In this document: positions 27,748 to 37,057 of the stretch, piece by piece | Position numbering within the stretch: the first letter of the stretch is position 1 | How the letters are laid out: the number at the start of each line of letters is the position of its first letter | Source: Mycobacterium colombiense | Lineage (GTDB): Bacteria; Actinomycetota; Actinomycetes; Mycobacteriales; Mycobacteriaceae | Direction of reading: 5' to 3' | DNA length: 64,000 nt | Assembly (NCBI RefSeq): GCF_001953985.1 | Contig: NZ_MBEI01000001.1 | Location: forward strand, 1-64,000 | Translations under genes and position numbers: made by a program | The notes under the pieces: model-generated | The model's input: only the letters and a program-made list of their open reading frames with translations | What the model was told of the DNA's origin: nothing | The model's database searches: none

Positions 27748-29940
27748 TTGACCACGAGCGAGCTAACGGACGCTGACCCCCATATCGATCCCGAACCGGC
27801 CCAACCAGCCACCAAGCGCCCGCGTCAGCGTGCCCTGGCCCGATTCCGGTTCGGCATCCAATCCAAGATCCTGATCACCATGCTGCTGTCGAGCATCCTG
27901 GGTGTGGCGGTGATCGGCGCCATCGGGGCCGCGTCCGGGCGCAACGCGTTGCGGCAGGTTGAGTCCGAACGCCTGATCGAGATGCGCGAATCCCAGAAGC
28001 GAGCGGTGCAGGCGTTGTTTCGCGAGGTGTCGAATTCGGTGATCACCTGGAGTGGCGGGTTCGGCATCAACCAGGCGACGACGGCCCTCACGGCGGACTT
28101 CGCCCAATTGAACAACGCGCCGATCTCTCCGGCTCAAGAGCAGTCGCTGGTCGATTACTACGACAACGACATGATCAAACCGATCAAGCGAATCACCGGG
28201 GACACCATCGACATCAGGGCCGTCCTGCCAAGTTCCAACGCGCAGAAGTACGTTCAGGCGTACTACACCGCCGCGCCCCGGTCGGGCCCCGACGCGCTGC
28301 CCGCCCAGGATGCCGGCGACGGCAGCGCATGGTCGGCGGCCAACGCGCGCTTCGACTTCTACATGCGCGGCATCGTCACGCGTTTCGACTATCGCGACGC
28401 GCTGCTGTTGGACATGCAGGGCAATGTCGTCTACAGCGTGCTGAAGGGCCCCGATCTCGGGACCAACATTCTGACCGGCCCGTATCGCGAGTCGAAGCTG
28501 CGGGAGGCGTATCAGAAAGCCTTGGCGTCCAACGACCTCGACTTCGTCTGGATCACCGACTTCCAGCAGTACCAGCCGGCACTCGACACCCCCACGGCGT
28601 GGGTGGTGTCACCGATCGGCATGAACGGCAAGTTCGAGGGCGTGATGGCGCTGCCGGTGCCGGTCGCGAAGATCAACAAGATCATGACCGCCGACAAGCA
28701 CTGGGAGGCCGCCGGGATGGGGCCCGCGACCGAGACCTATCTGGCCGGCCCCGACGAGCTGATGCGTTCCGATTCACGGGATTTCATCGAGGATCCGAAG
28801 GCATACCGGCGCTCGGCGATCGACGCCGGCACGCCGCCCGACGTGGTGGACCGGGCGATCCGGCTGGGCACCACCACCCTGGTGCAGCCGGTTGACACCG
28901 CCGGTTTTCGCGCCGCCAAACGCGGCGAAACGGGGGTGGTCACCGCCACCGACTACCTGGGTAACAGGGAACTGGAAGCCTATTCACCGCTGAGCATCCC
29001 CAACTCCGACCTGCACTGGTCGATCCTCGCGACACGCGACAACTCCGATGCGTTCGCCCGGCTCGGCAGGTTCAGCAAGACGCTGGTGATCGCGGTCGCC
29101 GCAATGATCTTCGCCATCTGCGTGGCCTCGATGTTCGTCGCTCAGGCCGCGGTGCGACCGGTCCGGCGCCTCGAAGAAGGCACCCGCAAGATCAGCTCCG
29201 GCGACTATGAGATCAACATCCCGGTCCGGCATCGCGACGAAATCGGTGATCTCACAGCGGCATTCAACGAGATGAGCCGGAATCTGGCGATCAAGGAGGA
29301 GCTGCTCAACGAGCAGCGCCGGGAAAACGACCGTCTGCTGCTGGCGTTGATGCCCGAATCGGTGCTGCAACGCTATCGCGAGGGCGAGGAGACCATCGCC
29401 CAGAAGCATCAGGACGTCGCCATCATCTACGCCGACATCGTCGGCCTGGATGAGTTTTCCAACGACGTGCCCGAAGACGAGTTGGTCGCCACCGTGGACG
29501 ATCTATTCCGCCAATTCGATTCGGCCGCCGAAGCCCTTGGCGTCGAACGGATTCGCACCTTCCACAACGGCTATCTGGCCAGTTGTGGGGTGGTCACTCC
29601 CCGCCTGGACAGCATTCACCGTGCCGTCGACTTCGCCCTCGAGATCGGTCGTATCATCGATCGCTTCAATCGCCAGGCCGCGCATCAGCTGGGTCTGCGG
29701 GTCGGGGTGAACACGGGCAACGTGGTGAGCGGGCTGGTCGGCCGCTCCAGCCTGGTTTATGACATGTGGGGCGGCGCGGTCAGCCTGGCGTATCAGATGC
29801 ACAGTGGCGCACCGCAGCCCGGCGTGTACGTCAGCTCGCAGGTATATGAGGCGATGCGGGATGTCCGGCAGTTCACGCCCGCCGGCAGCATCTCCGTCGG
29901 CGGCACCGATCAGGCCATTTACCGGTTGGTGGAGCGCTGA
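27748..29940 (+). CDS. Receptor-type class III cyclase-like protein, degenerate catalytic site
   Basis: This 730-residue membrane receptor is the counterpart of Rv2435c, which I recall as the same length. Layout: cytoplasmic N-terminus, TM helix near residues 45-65, a large extracellular sensor region (to about 440), second TM near 445-465, HAMP (to about 520) and a class III cyclase homology domain from about 555. Asp563 (YADIVG) is present. The second metal Asp is replaced (RTFHNGY; Asn607 where GD is expected), the base-specifying Asp is Gly676, and the transition-state Asn and Arg are Ser679 and Gln683. I infer little or no cyclase activity. TTG 27748 is chosen for AAAAGGGG 7 nt upstream and for the family length. 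The frame opens to 27466, inside rbsK. Confidence 0.85.
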   Translation: MTTSELTDADPHIDPEPAQPATKRPRQRALARFRFGIQSKILITMLLSSILGVAVIGAIGAASGRNALRQVESERLIEMRESQKRAVQALFREVSNSVITWSGGFGINQATTALTADFAQLNNAPISPAQEQSLVDYYDNDMIKPIKRITGDTIDIRAVLPSSNAQKYVQAYYTAAPRSGPDALPAQDAGDGSAWSAANARFDFYMRGIVTRFDYRDALLLDMQGNVVYSVLKGPDLGTNILTGPYRESKLREAYQKALASNDLDFVWITDFQQYQPALDTPTAWVVSPIGMNGKFEGVMALPVPVAKINKIMTADKHWEAAGMGPATETYLAGPDELMRSDSRDFIEDPKAYRRSAIDAGTPPDVVDRAIRLGTTTLVQPVDTAGFRAAKRGETGVVTATDYLGNRELEAYSPLSIPNSDLHWSILATRDNSDAFARLGRFSKTLVIAVAAMIFAICVASMFVAQAAVRPVRRLEEGTRKISSGDYEINIPVRHRDEIGDLTAAFNEMSRNLAIKEELLNEQRRENDRLLLALMPESVLQRYREGEETIAQKHQDVAIIYADIVGLDEFSNDVPEDELVATVDDLFRQFDSAAEALGVERIRTFHNGYLASCGVVTPRLDSIHRAVDFALEIGRIIDRFNRQAAHQLGLRVGVNTGNVVSGLVGRSSLVYDMWGGAVSLAYQMHSGAPQPGVYVSSQVYEAMRDVRQFTPAGSISVGGTDQAIYRLVER

Positions 29941-31343
29941 TGAACCTCTTCAACTCGACATGGTTCTACTGGGCGATCGGCATCGCGGTCGGACTGCCGC
30001 TCGGGTTGATCGCGCTCACCGAGCTACACGACGCGTTGCTGCGAAGGAACAGCCCGCTGGCCCGGCAGGTCGGCCTCCTGCGCAACTACCTGCTGCCGCT
30101 CGGTGCGCTGTTGCTGCTGTTGGTCCAGGCCTCCCAGGTTCCCGCCGGCGACGTTCCGGTGCGCGTTTTGACCACGGTGTTCGGTCTGCTGGTGCTGGTG
30201 CTCGTGCTGTCCGGTCTCAACGCGACGATGTTCGAAGGTGCGCCCGAAAAGAGTTGGCGCAAAAGGCTTCCCACTATCTTTCTGGACTGCGCCCGGCTGG
30301 CGGTGATCGGTGTCGGCCTGGCGGTGATGTCGTCCTACATCTGGGGTGTGCGCATCGGCGGCATCTTCACCGCGCTGGGCGTCACGTCGGTGGTCATCGG
30401 TCTGATGCTGCAGAACTCCGTCGGCCAGATCGTGTCGGGCCTGTTCATGTTGTTCGAGCAGCCCTTCCGCCTCGATGAATGGCTGGACACCGGCACGGCC
30501 CGCGGGCGGGTGGTCGAGGTGAACTGGCGCGCCGTGCACATCGACACCGGCAGCGGTATTCGGGTCATGCCGAACTCGGTGCTCGCCAGCAACGCGTTCA
30601 CGAATCTCAGCCGCCCGCTGGGCGCGTACAAGCTGGCGGTGACGACGATGTTCTCCAGCGTCGACCCGCCGGACCGGGTGTGTGCGCTGCTGTCGCGGAT
30701 CGCGCAGGGGTTGCCACAGCTGAAGGCCGGCAGCGTACCGCGCACCGTCCCGGTGGGTGCGGGCGAGTACCGCACGACCATCGGATTGGACTCACCGGCG
30801 GAGGCCGGCGCCGCCAAGGCCACGTTCCTGCGCTGGGCCTGGTATGCGGCCCGCCGGGAGGAACTGCACCTCGACGACGCCGACGACGACTTCTCCACCC
30901 TCGAACGGGTGGAGCACGCGTTGCACACGGTGGTGGCGCCGGCGTTGCGGATCGGCGCCGAGGAGCAGCGGTCGCTGCGGTCGGCGGCGCGGATCGTCCG
31001 CTACGGCGCCGACGAGGTGGTGGAGTACGCCGGTCAGGTGCCCGCGACCATGACCTTCCTGGTCTCCGGGCGCGTGCAGCTGACCGCGACCGCCGACGAC
31101 GGGTCTCTGGTGCCGATCAGCACGCTGGTCGAGGGGTCGTTCCTGGGGCTGACGGCGCTGACCCGGCAACCGAACCTGGCCAGCGCGTACGCGCTGGAAG
31201 AAGTCACCGCGCTGGAGATCGACCGGGAACACATCGAGCACCTGGTGACGCGCGCGCCCCTGTTGCTGCAGAACTTCGGCAACATCATCGAAGAGCGGCG
31301 CAGCAAGGTGCGCAGCGCGCGGCGCGGCGAGCGGGTCGGGTAG
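29940..31343 (+). CDS. MscS-type channel with cNMP-binding-like domain
   Basis: This 467-residue protein is the counterpart of Rv2434c. Four N-terminal hydrophobic segments lead into an MscS pore and beta domain (GVTSVVIGLMLQNSVGQIVSGLFMLFEQPFRLDE, VVEVNWRAVHIDT), then a C-terminal cyclic-nucleotide-binding fold (VPATMTFLVSGRVQLT, EGSFLGLTALTRQPNLASAYALEE). In that fold the usual GE...R ligand residues are replaced: Leu where Glu of FGE is expected, and no Arg in the phosphate-binding cassette. Its ATG overlaps the cyclase-like gene's TGA by one base, so the two are coupled and probably work together in the membrane. Confidence 0.88.
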   Translation: MNLFNSTWFYWAIGIAVGLPLGLIALTELHDALLRRNSPLARQVGLLRNYLLPLGALLLLLVQASQVPAGDVPVRVLTTVFGLLVLVLVLSGLNATMFEGAPEKSWRKRLPTIFLDCARLAVIGVGLAVMSSYIWGVRIGGIFTALGVTSVVIGLMLQNSVGQIVSGLFMLFEQPFRLDEWLDTGTARGRVVEVNWRAVHIDTGSGIRVMPNSVLASNAFTNLSRPLGAYKLAVTTMFSSVDPPDRVCALLSRIAQGLPQLKAGSVPRTVPVGAGEYRTTIGLDSPAEAGAAKATFLRWAWYAARREELHLDDADDDFSTLERVEHALHTVVAPALRIGAEEQRSLRSAARIVRYGADEVVEYAGQVPATMTFLVSGRVQLTATADDGSLVPISTLVEGSFLGLTALTRQPNLASAYALEEVTALEIDREHIEHLVTRAPLLLQNFGNIIEERRSKVRSARRGERVG

Positions 31344-31391
31344 TGGCGATCGCGAGCGCGGCGGTGCCGGGCGAAGCGGGTCGCCACCATC
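31343..31391 (+). repeat. 49-bp dispersed hairpin element, copy A
   Basis: 45 of 49 bases match, in inverted orientation, the segment at 59192-59240. The ends GTGGCGA and TCGCCAC pair, with an inner GC-rich stem. It begins at the last base of the MscS stop codon and probably acts as a terminator. Confidence 0.75.
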
Positions 31392-31438
31392 GGGGCTAGC
31401 CCTCATCGGGTCGCCTCACCCGGGGTTTCGCCGCCGGA

Positions 31439-31444
31439 TACCCT
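31439..31444 (+). promoter_or_regulatory. proA -10 box, leaderless start
   Basis: TACCCT ends 6 nt before ATG 31451, and no ribosome-binding site lies between. Confidence 0.5.
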
Positions 31445-31450
31445 GGTTCA

Positions 31451-32710
31451 ATGAGTCTGCAAGCACCATCGCTTCCTGACTTGCGACAGGAGGTGCGCAA
31501 CGCCGCACGCCGCGCCCGAGTCGCGTCACGTGTCCTGGCGCTGCTGCCCACCGTTGCCAAGGATCAGGCACTGCGCTCTGCGGCCGACGCGGTCGTCGCC
31601 AGCAGCGATTTGATCCTGTCGGCCAACGCCGAAGACCTCGACGCCGCCAGGGCCGGCGGCACGCCGTCCGCAATGCTCGACCGGTTGGCCCTGAACACCA
31701 CACGCGTCGAGGGCATCGCCGCCGGCCTGCGTCAGGTCGCCGGGCTGCCCGACCCGGTCGGGGAGGTGTTACGCGGTTACACGCTGCCCAACGGGCTGCA
31801 GCTGCGCCAGCAGCGGGTTCCGCTGGGCGTCGTCGGCATGATCTACGAGGGCCGGCCCAACGTGACCGTCGACGCCTTCGGTTTGGCGCTGAAGTCCGGC
31901 AATGCCGTGCTGCTGCGCGGAAGTTCGTCGGCGTTGCGGTCCAACCAGGCGCTGGTGCAGGTGCTGCGTGCGTCGCTGGTCAGCGAGGATCTGCCCGCCG
32001 ATGCGGTGCAACTGCTTTCGGCCGATGACCGCTCCACGGTGACGCACCTGATCCAGGCCCGCGGCCTGGTCGACGTGGTGATTCCGCGCGGCGGCGCGAG
32101 CCTGATTGACGCGGTGGTCCGCGACGCGCAGGTGCCCACCATCGAGACCGGCGTCGGCAACTGTCACGTCTACGTGCACGAGGGCGCCGACCTGGATGTG
32201 GCGGAGCGAATCCTGCTGAATTCCAAGACACGTCGGCCCAGTGTCTGCAACGCCGCCGAGACACTGCTGGTCGACGTCGGGATCGCCGAGGAGGCGCTGC
32301 CCCGCCTGGTGACCGCCCTGCAAGACGCCGGCGTGACCGTGCACGGTGGATTCTCCAAGGACGCGCACGAGGACGACCTGCGTCGCGAGTACCTGTCGAT
32401 GGACATCGCGGTGGCGGTGGTCGACGGTATCGACGCCGCGATCGCGCACATCAACGAGTACGGCACCGGACACACCGAGGCCATCGTGACCACCAATATG
32501 GCTGCGGCGCAGAAGTTTACGGACGGCATTGATGCCGCCGCGGTGATGGTGAACGCGTCCACGGCCTTCACCGACGGTGAGCAGTTCGGCTTCGGCGCCG
32601 AAATCGGCATCTCCACCCAGAAGCTGCATGCCCGCGGCCCGATGGGGCTACCCGAATTGACCTCGACCAAATGGATTGCGTGGGGAGACGGACAAACTCG
32701 TCCGGCCTGA
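31451..32710 (+). CDS. proA: Gamma-glutamyl phosphate reductase
   Basis: This is the second enzyme of proline synthesis, reducing glutamyl phosphate to the semialdehyde with NADPH. The 419-residue aldehyde-dehydrogenase-fold protein has [23 protein letters not shown] and the catalytic Cys in [14 protein letters not shown]. It acts on the product of ProB but is not in the same operon. It lies downstream of the MscS gene after the 49-bp hairpin and has its own -10 box. Confidence 0.96.
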   Translation: MSLQAPSLPDLRQEVRNAARRARVASRVLALLPTVAKDQALRSAADAVVASSDLILSANAEDLDAARAGGTPSAMLDRLALNTTRVEGIAAGLRQVAGLPDPVGEVLRGYTLPNGLQLRQQRVPLGVVGMIYEGRPNVTVDAFGLALKSGNAVLLRGSSSALRSNQALVQVLRASLVSEDLPADAVQLLSADDRSTVTHLIQARGLVDVVIPRGGASLIDAVVRDAQVPTIETGVGNCHVYVHEGADLDVAERILLNSKTRRPSVCNAAETLLVDVGIAEEALPRLVTALQDAGVTVHGGFSKDAHEDDLRREYLSMDIAVAVVDGIDAAIAHINEYGTGHTEAIVTTNMAAAQKFTDGIDAAAVMVNASTAFTDGEQFGFGAEIGISTQKLHARGPMGLPELTSTKWIAWGDGQTRPA

Positions 32711-32747
32711 TACCCCTCGTGCAGCAAGTGTTTTAGGAGAACCGATT

Positions 32748-33623
32748 GTGAGTGTGCCCGCCCGGTCCAAGCCGTTGTTCGACGACATCGACGACGTCTC
32801 GCGGCGGTTGGCCGAGACCGGCTATCTGCCCGACACCGCCACCGCGACGGCCGTGTTTCTGGCCGACCGGCTCGGTAAGCCGTTGTTGGTGGAAGGCCCG
32901 GCCGGCGTGGGAAAGACCGAGCTGGCCCGCGCCATCGCCCAGGCCACCGGCTCGGGCCTGGTGCGCCTGCAGTGCTACGAGGGCGTCGACGAGGCGCGCG
33001 CGCTCTACGAGTGGAACCACGCCAAGCAGATCCTGCGCATCCAGGCCGGTTCGGGGGACTGGGACCAGACCAAGGACGATGTGTTCAGCGAGGAGTTCCT
33101 GCTGCAGCGTCCGTTGCTGACCGCGATCCGGCGGACCGAGCCCACCGTGCTGCTCATCGACGAGACCGACAAGGCCGACATCGAGATCGAGGGCCTGCTG
33201 CTGGAGGTGCTGTCGGACTTCGCCGTGACCGTTCCCGAGCTGGGCACGATCACCGCCGACCGCACGCCGCTGGTGGTGCTGACGTCGAACGCCACGCGTG
33301 AACTCTCCGAGGCGCTCAAGCGCCGGTGCCTGTTCTTGCACATCGACTTTCCGAGTCCCGACCTGGAACGCCGCATCCTGTTGTCCCGGGTCCCCGAGCT
33401 GCCCGCGCACCTGGCCGAGGAGCTCGTTCGCATCATCGGCGTGCTGCGCGGCATGCAGCTCAAGAAGGTGCCGTCCATCGCCGAGACCATCGACTGGGGT
33501 CGCACGCTGCTCGCGTTGGGCCTGGACACCATCGACGACGCGGTCGTCGCGGCCACGCTCGGCGTGGTGCTCAAACACCAGTCCGACCAGCAGCGCGCGA
33601 CCGGCGAGCTGCGGCTGAATTAG
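32748..33623 (+). CDS. MoxR-family AAA+ ATPase
   Basis: This 291-residue ATPase is the counterpart of Rv2426c. Walker A is VEGPAGVGKTE, Walker B LLIDETDKAD, sensor 1 VLTSNATRELSEALKRRC. MoxR proteins act as chaperones that mature partner complexes, usually with a VWA-domain protein; one is encoded 10 nt downstream. AGGAGA lies 7 nt before GTG 32748. The frame extends to 32676, into proA, and that extension is rejected. Confidence 0.92.
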   Translation: MSVPARSKPLFDDIDDVSRRLAETGYLPDTATATAVFLADRLGKPLLVEGPAGVGKTELARAIAQATGSGLVRLQCYEGVDEARALYEWNHAKQILRIQAGSGDWDQTKDDVFSEEFLLQRPLLTAIRRTEPTVLLIDETDKADIEIEGLLLEVLSDFAVTVPELGTITADRTPLVVLTSNATRELSEALKRRCLFLHIDFPSPDLERRILLSRVPELPAHLAEELVRIIGVLRGMQLKKVPSIAETIDWGRTLLALGLDTIDDAVVAATLGVVLKHQSDQQRATGELRLN

Positions 33624-33633
33624 GACTGCTGCG

Positions 33634-35082
33634 ATGGCCACCCGCCGTATCCGACCCGCCCGACCGCTCGCCCCGCACGGCCTGCCGGGCCACCTGGTGG
33701 GGTTTGTGGAAGCGCTTCGCGCGGCAGGGATTTCGGTCGGTCCGTCGGAGACTGTGGACGCCGGGCGGGTGATGGCGACGCTCGGCCTGGGTGACCGGAA
33801 GGTGCTGCGCGAGGGCCTCGCGTGCGCCGTGCTGCGCCGCTCGGATCATCGCGAGACCTACGACGCGATGTTCGATTTGTGGTTCCCCGCGGCGCTGGGC
33901 GCTCGCGCGGTGGTCACCGACGACGAGGCCGACGGGTCGCCGGACGACGACGCGTTGCCGGCCGACGACGTCGAGGCGATGCGCCAGATGCTGGCCGACC
34001 TGCTGACCGAGAACCCCGACCTCGCCGACATGGACGAGCGCCTGGTGGCAATGATCGCTCAAATCGTGGAGGCCTACGGCAAATACAGCTCCAGCCGCGG
34101 ACCGTCGTTCTCGTCGTATCAGGCGCTCAAGGCGATGGCGCTCGACGAGCTCGAGGGCAAGCTGCTGGCCGGGCTGCTCGCCTCGTACGGCGAGGAACCC
34201 ACTCCCAGTCAGGAGGAGATCGCCAAAGCGCTTGCTGCGCAGCGCATTTCCCAGATACGCAAGCTGGTCGACTCTGAGACCAAACGGCGCACCGCCGAAC
34301 AACTGGGCCGCGATCACGTCCAGATGTACGGCATCCCACAGCTTTCCGAGAACGTGGAATTCCTGCGCGCCTCCGGTGACCAGCTGCGCCAGATGCGCCG
34401 GGTGGTGGCCCCGCTGGCCCGTACCCTGGCGACCCGCCTGGCGGCGCGGCGGCGCCGCGCCCGGGCGGGGTCGATCGATCTCCGCAAGACGCTGCGCAAG
34501 TCGATGTCCACCGGCGGTGTGCCGATCGACGTGGTGCTGGCCAAGCCGCGCCCGGCGCGGCCGGAGCTGGTGGTGCTGTGCGACGTGTCCGGCTCGGTCG
34601 CCGGGTTCAGTCATTTCACCCTGCTGCTGGTACACGCTCTGCGCCAACAGTTCTCGCGGGTGCGCGTGTTCGCCTTCATCGACACCACCGACGAGGTGAC
34701 CCACATGTTCGGCCCGGAGGCCGACCTGGCCGTGGCCATCCAGCGGATCACCCGGGAGTCCGGCGTGTACAGCCGCGACGGCCATTCCGATTACGGCAAC
34801 GCGTTCGCGTCGTTCGTGCAGGCGTTCCCCAATGTGCTGTCACCGCGCACCTCGCTGCTGGTCCTCGGGGACGGCCGCACCAATTACCGCAATCCGGAGA
34901 TTGAGCTGCTGACCCACATGGTGACCGCCAGCCGGCATGCGCACTGGCTGAACCCCGAGCCCAAGCATCTGTGGGGCAGCGGCGACTCGGCGGTGCCGCG
35001 CTATCAAGAGGTCATCCCGATGCACGAGTGCCGGTCCGCCAAGCAGCTGGCCGCGGTGATCGACCAGCTGCTGCCGGTGTAG
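33634..35082 (+). CDS. VWA domain protein (CoxE-like)
   Basis: This 482-residue protein is the partner of the MoxR ATPase and counterpart of Rv2425c. The N-terminal half is helical and charged with an acidic insert (DDEADGSPDDDALPADD). The C-terminal half is a von Willebrand A domain with the MIDAS motif CDVSGSVAGFS. The CoxE/YehP-like VWA group assists metal-cofactor insertion in some enzymes, but the client here is unknown. Ribosome-binding signal is weak; ATG 33634 follows the upstream stop by 10 nt. Confidence 0.88.
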   Translation: MATRRIRPARPLAPHGLPGHLVGFVEALRAAGISVGPSETVDAGRVMATLGLGDRKVLREGLACAVLRRSDHRETYDAMFDLWFPAALGARAVVTDDEADGSPDDDALPADDVEAMRQMLADLLTENPDLADMDERLVAMIAQIVEAYGKYSSSRGPSFSSYQALKAMALDELEGKLLAGLLASYGEEPTPSQEEIAKALAAQRISQIRKLVDSETKRRTAEQLGRDHVQMYGIPQLSENVEFLRASGDQLRQMRRVVAPLARTLATRLAARRRRARAGSIDLRKTLRKSMSTGGVPIDVVLAKPRPARPELVVLCDVSGSVAGFSHFTLLLVHALRQQFSRVRVFAFIDTTDEVTHMFGPEADLAVAIQRITRESGVYSRDGHSDYGNAFASFVQAFPNVLSPRTSLLVLGDGRTNYRNPEIELLTHMVTASRHAHWLNPEPKHLWGSGDSAVPRYQEVIPMHECRSAKQLAAVIDQLLPV

Positions 35083-35140
35083 GGGCGCGGCGCCGTTTCA
35101 TACCGGCCACCACACGCGTCTCCGTCGGCGGGGGTGTCCT

Positions 35141-35236
35141 TTGTGGCCGCCTCACAGCGACAACCGCGGGCGCACCGCCGTCCTGGCGCTGTCGACAGCC
35201 ATGCGTCAGCCGTTTGTCGCTATGAGGCGGGCACAA
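35141..35236. repeat. 96-bp element with long imperfect inverted repeats
   Basis: Arms of 23 bp at 35141-35163 and 35214-35236 match at 21 positions and flank 50 bp that contain a perfect 12-bp palindrome (GCTGTCGACAGC). It lies alone between the VWA gene and nadD. It could be a transposon-derived miniature element, a strong terminator or a structured RNA. No target duplication is obvious. Confidence 0.6.
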
Positions 35237-35314
35237 CACGTGCCGCCCGACGCAGAGGCCGGTGTGGCTGGTGTGAACGACGCCTGGGAAATCGGGCCGT
35301 AACTCCGGCTCAAG

Positions 35315-35320
35315 TAAGCT
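35315..35320 (+). promoter_or_regulatory. nadD -10 box, leaderless start
   Basis: TAAGCT ends 8 nt before GTG 35329, and no ribosome-binding site lies between. Confidence 0.5.
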
Positions 35321-35328
35321 GGCAAATC

Positions 35329-35994
35329 GTGCAAAAGCAGCTTCGCAGGTTAGGAGTGATGGGTGGGACGTTCGACCCCATTCATTACGGCCACCTGGTT
35401 GCTGCCAGCGAGGTCGCCGACCTGTTCGACCTCGACCAGGTGGTGTTCGTGCCCAGCGGGCAGCCCTGGCAGAAGGAGCGGCACGTTTCCGCCGCCGAGG
35501 ACCGGTATCTGATGACGGTGATCGCCACGGCATCCAATCCCCGCTTCTCGGTCAGCCGGGTCGACATCGACCGCGGCGGCCCCACCTACACCAAGGACAC
35601 GCTGCGCGAGCTGCACGCCCTCAACCCGGACTCCGAGCTGTACTTCATCACCGGGGCCGACGCGCTGGCCTCCATTCTGTCGTGGCAGGGCTGGGAGACG
35701 GTGTTCGACCTGGCGCGGTTCATCGGGGTCAGCCGGCCCGGCTACGAACTGCGCCGCGAACACATCACCGGCGTGCTCGGTGAGCTGCCCGACGATGCGC
35801 TGACCCTGGTCGAGATCCCGGCGCTGGCCATCTCCTCGACCGACTGCCGTCAGCGCGCGGCGCAGCGCCGGCCGCTGTGGTACCTGATGCCCGACGGCGT
35901 CGTGCAGTACGTCTCCAAGCGCCGGCTCTACCGCGATGAGGGGCCGCCGGTGATCGTCAACGAAACACGCCTGAGCACAGGGGAACACCCGTGA
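35329..35994 (+). CDS. nadD: Nicotinate-nucleotide adenylyltransferase
   Basis: This makes nicotinic acid adenine dinucleotide, the substrate of NadE. The 221-residue protein has the nucleotidyltransferase motif [11 protein letters not shown] at about 12-22 and ISSTDCRQR near the end. GTG 35329 gives the usual N-terminus, with [12 protein letters not shown] a few residues in; the frame opens further upstream across the inverted-repeat element and is rejected. Its stop overlaps rsfS (GTGA), starting a tight nadD-rsfS-gpgP-octT series. Confidence 0.95.
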   Translation: MQKQLRRLGVMGGTFDPIHYGHLVAASEVADLFDLDQVVFVPSGQPWQKERHVSAAEDRYLMTVIATASNPRFSVSRVDIDRGGPTYTKDTLRELHALNPDSELYFITGADALASILSWQGWETVFDLARFIGVSRPGYELRREHITGVLGELPDDALTLVEIPALAISSTDCRQRAAQRRPLWYLMPDGVVQYVSKRRLYRDEGPPVIVNETRLSTGEHP

Positions 35995-36386
35995 GCGCCA
36001 CCCAGGAGGCCATCGACATGGCGACGGTGGCCGCCGGCGCCGCCGCCGCGAAACTGGCCGACGACGTCGTCGTCATCGACGTCTCGGCCCAGCTCGCCAT
36101 CACGGACTGCTTCGTCATCGCCTCGGCGTCCAACGAGCGACAGGTCAACGCGATCGTCGACGAGGTCGAGGAGAAGATGCGCAAGGCGGGCTACAAGCCG
36201 GCGCGCCGCGAGGGCACGCGCGAAGGCCGCTGGACGCTGCTGGACTATCGCGACATCGTCGTTCACATTCAGCATCAGGAAGACCGCGACTTCTACGCCC
36301 TGGACCGGCTGTGGAGTGACTGCCCGACGGTGCCGGTAGAGCTGGACGAGGGTCCCGAGAACTCTGAAGATTCGGGCGCGCAATGA
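35991..36386 (+). CDS. rsfS: Ribosomal silencing factor RsfS
   Basis: This 131-residue Iojap-family protein binds L14 and blocks 30S-50S joining during starvation. Conserved parts: [29 protein letters not shown] and [28 protein letters not shown]. The GTG overlaps the nadD stop, and its own stop overlaps gpgP (ATGA). The nadD-rsfS pairing is conserved in many bacteria. Confidence 0.95.
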   Translation: MSATQEAIDMATVAAGAAAAKLADDVVVIDVSAQLAITDCFVIASASNERQVNAIVDEVEEKMRKAGYKPARREGTREGRWTLLDYRDIVVHIQHQEDRDFYALDRLWSDCPTVPVELDEGPENSEDSGAQ

Positions 36387-37057
36387 GCATTCGTCGTCTG
36401 ATCATGTTGCGGCACGGGCAAACCGAGTTCAATGCCGGTAGCCGGATGCAGGGCCAGCTGGATTCCGAACTGAGCGAACTCGGGCGAGCGCAGGCGGTTG
36501 CGGCCGCCGAGGTGCTGGGCAAACTGCAGCCGTTGCTGATCGTGTCGTCGGATCTGCATCGTGCCTACGACACGGCGGTCAGGCTGGGGGAGGTGACCGG
36601 TGTGCCGATCCGGGTGGATCAGCGGTTGCGGGAAACCCACCTGGGCGACTGGCAGGGCCTGACCCACACCGAGGTCGACGCGCAGGCCCCGGGCGCACGG
36701 CTGGCCTGGCGCGAGGACGCCACCTGGGCGCCGCATGGCGGCGAGAGCAGGGTCGACGTCGCGGCCCGCAGTGTGCCGCTGGTCGCCGAACTGGTGTCCG
36801 GCGAGCCGGAGTGGGGCGATCCCGACGGGCCGGACCGCCCGGTGGTGCTGGTGGCCCACGGGGGCCTGATCGCAGCGCTGTCGGCCGCGCTGCTGAAGCT
36901 CCCGGTCGGCAACTGGCCGATTCTGGGTGGCATGGGCAACGCCAGCTGGGTGCAACTGTCCGGACACAACGACGATCCCGCCGAAGAATTCGACAGCATC
37001 CGTTGGCGTCTGGATGTGTGGAACGCTTCGGCGCAGGTGTCCAACGATGTCCTCTGA
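36383..37057 (+). CDS. gpgP: Glucosyl-3-phosphoglycerate phosphatase
   Basis: This 224-residue histidine phosphatase has the catalytic RHG at residues 10-12 ([10 protein letters not shown]) and the second His in [11 protein letters not shown]. In M. tuberculosis the counterpart Rv2419c dephosphorylates glucosyl-3-phosphoglycerate in methylglucose lipopolysaccharide (MGLP) synthesis. The following gene belongs to the same pathway and overlaps by 11 nt, which supports this function over a general phosphoglycerate mutase. Confidence 0.9.
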   Translation: MSIRRLIMLRHGQTEFNAGSRMQGQLDSELSELGRAQAVAAAEVLGKLQPLLIVSSDLHRAYDTAVRLGEVTGVPIRVDQRLRETHLGDWQGLTHTEVDAQAPGARLAWREDATWAPHGGESRVDVAARSVPLVAELVSGEPEWGDPDGPDRPVVLVAHGGLIAALSAALLKLPVGNWPILGGMGNASWVQLSGHNDDPAEEFDSIRWRLDVWNASAQVSNDVL

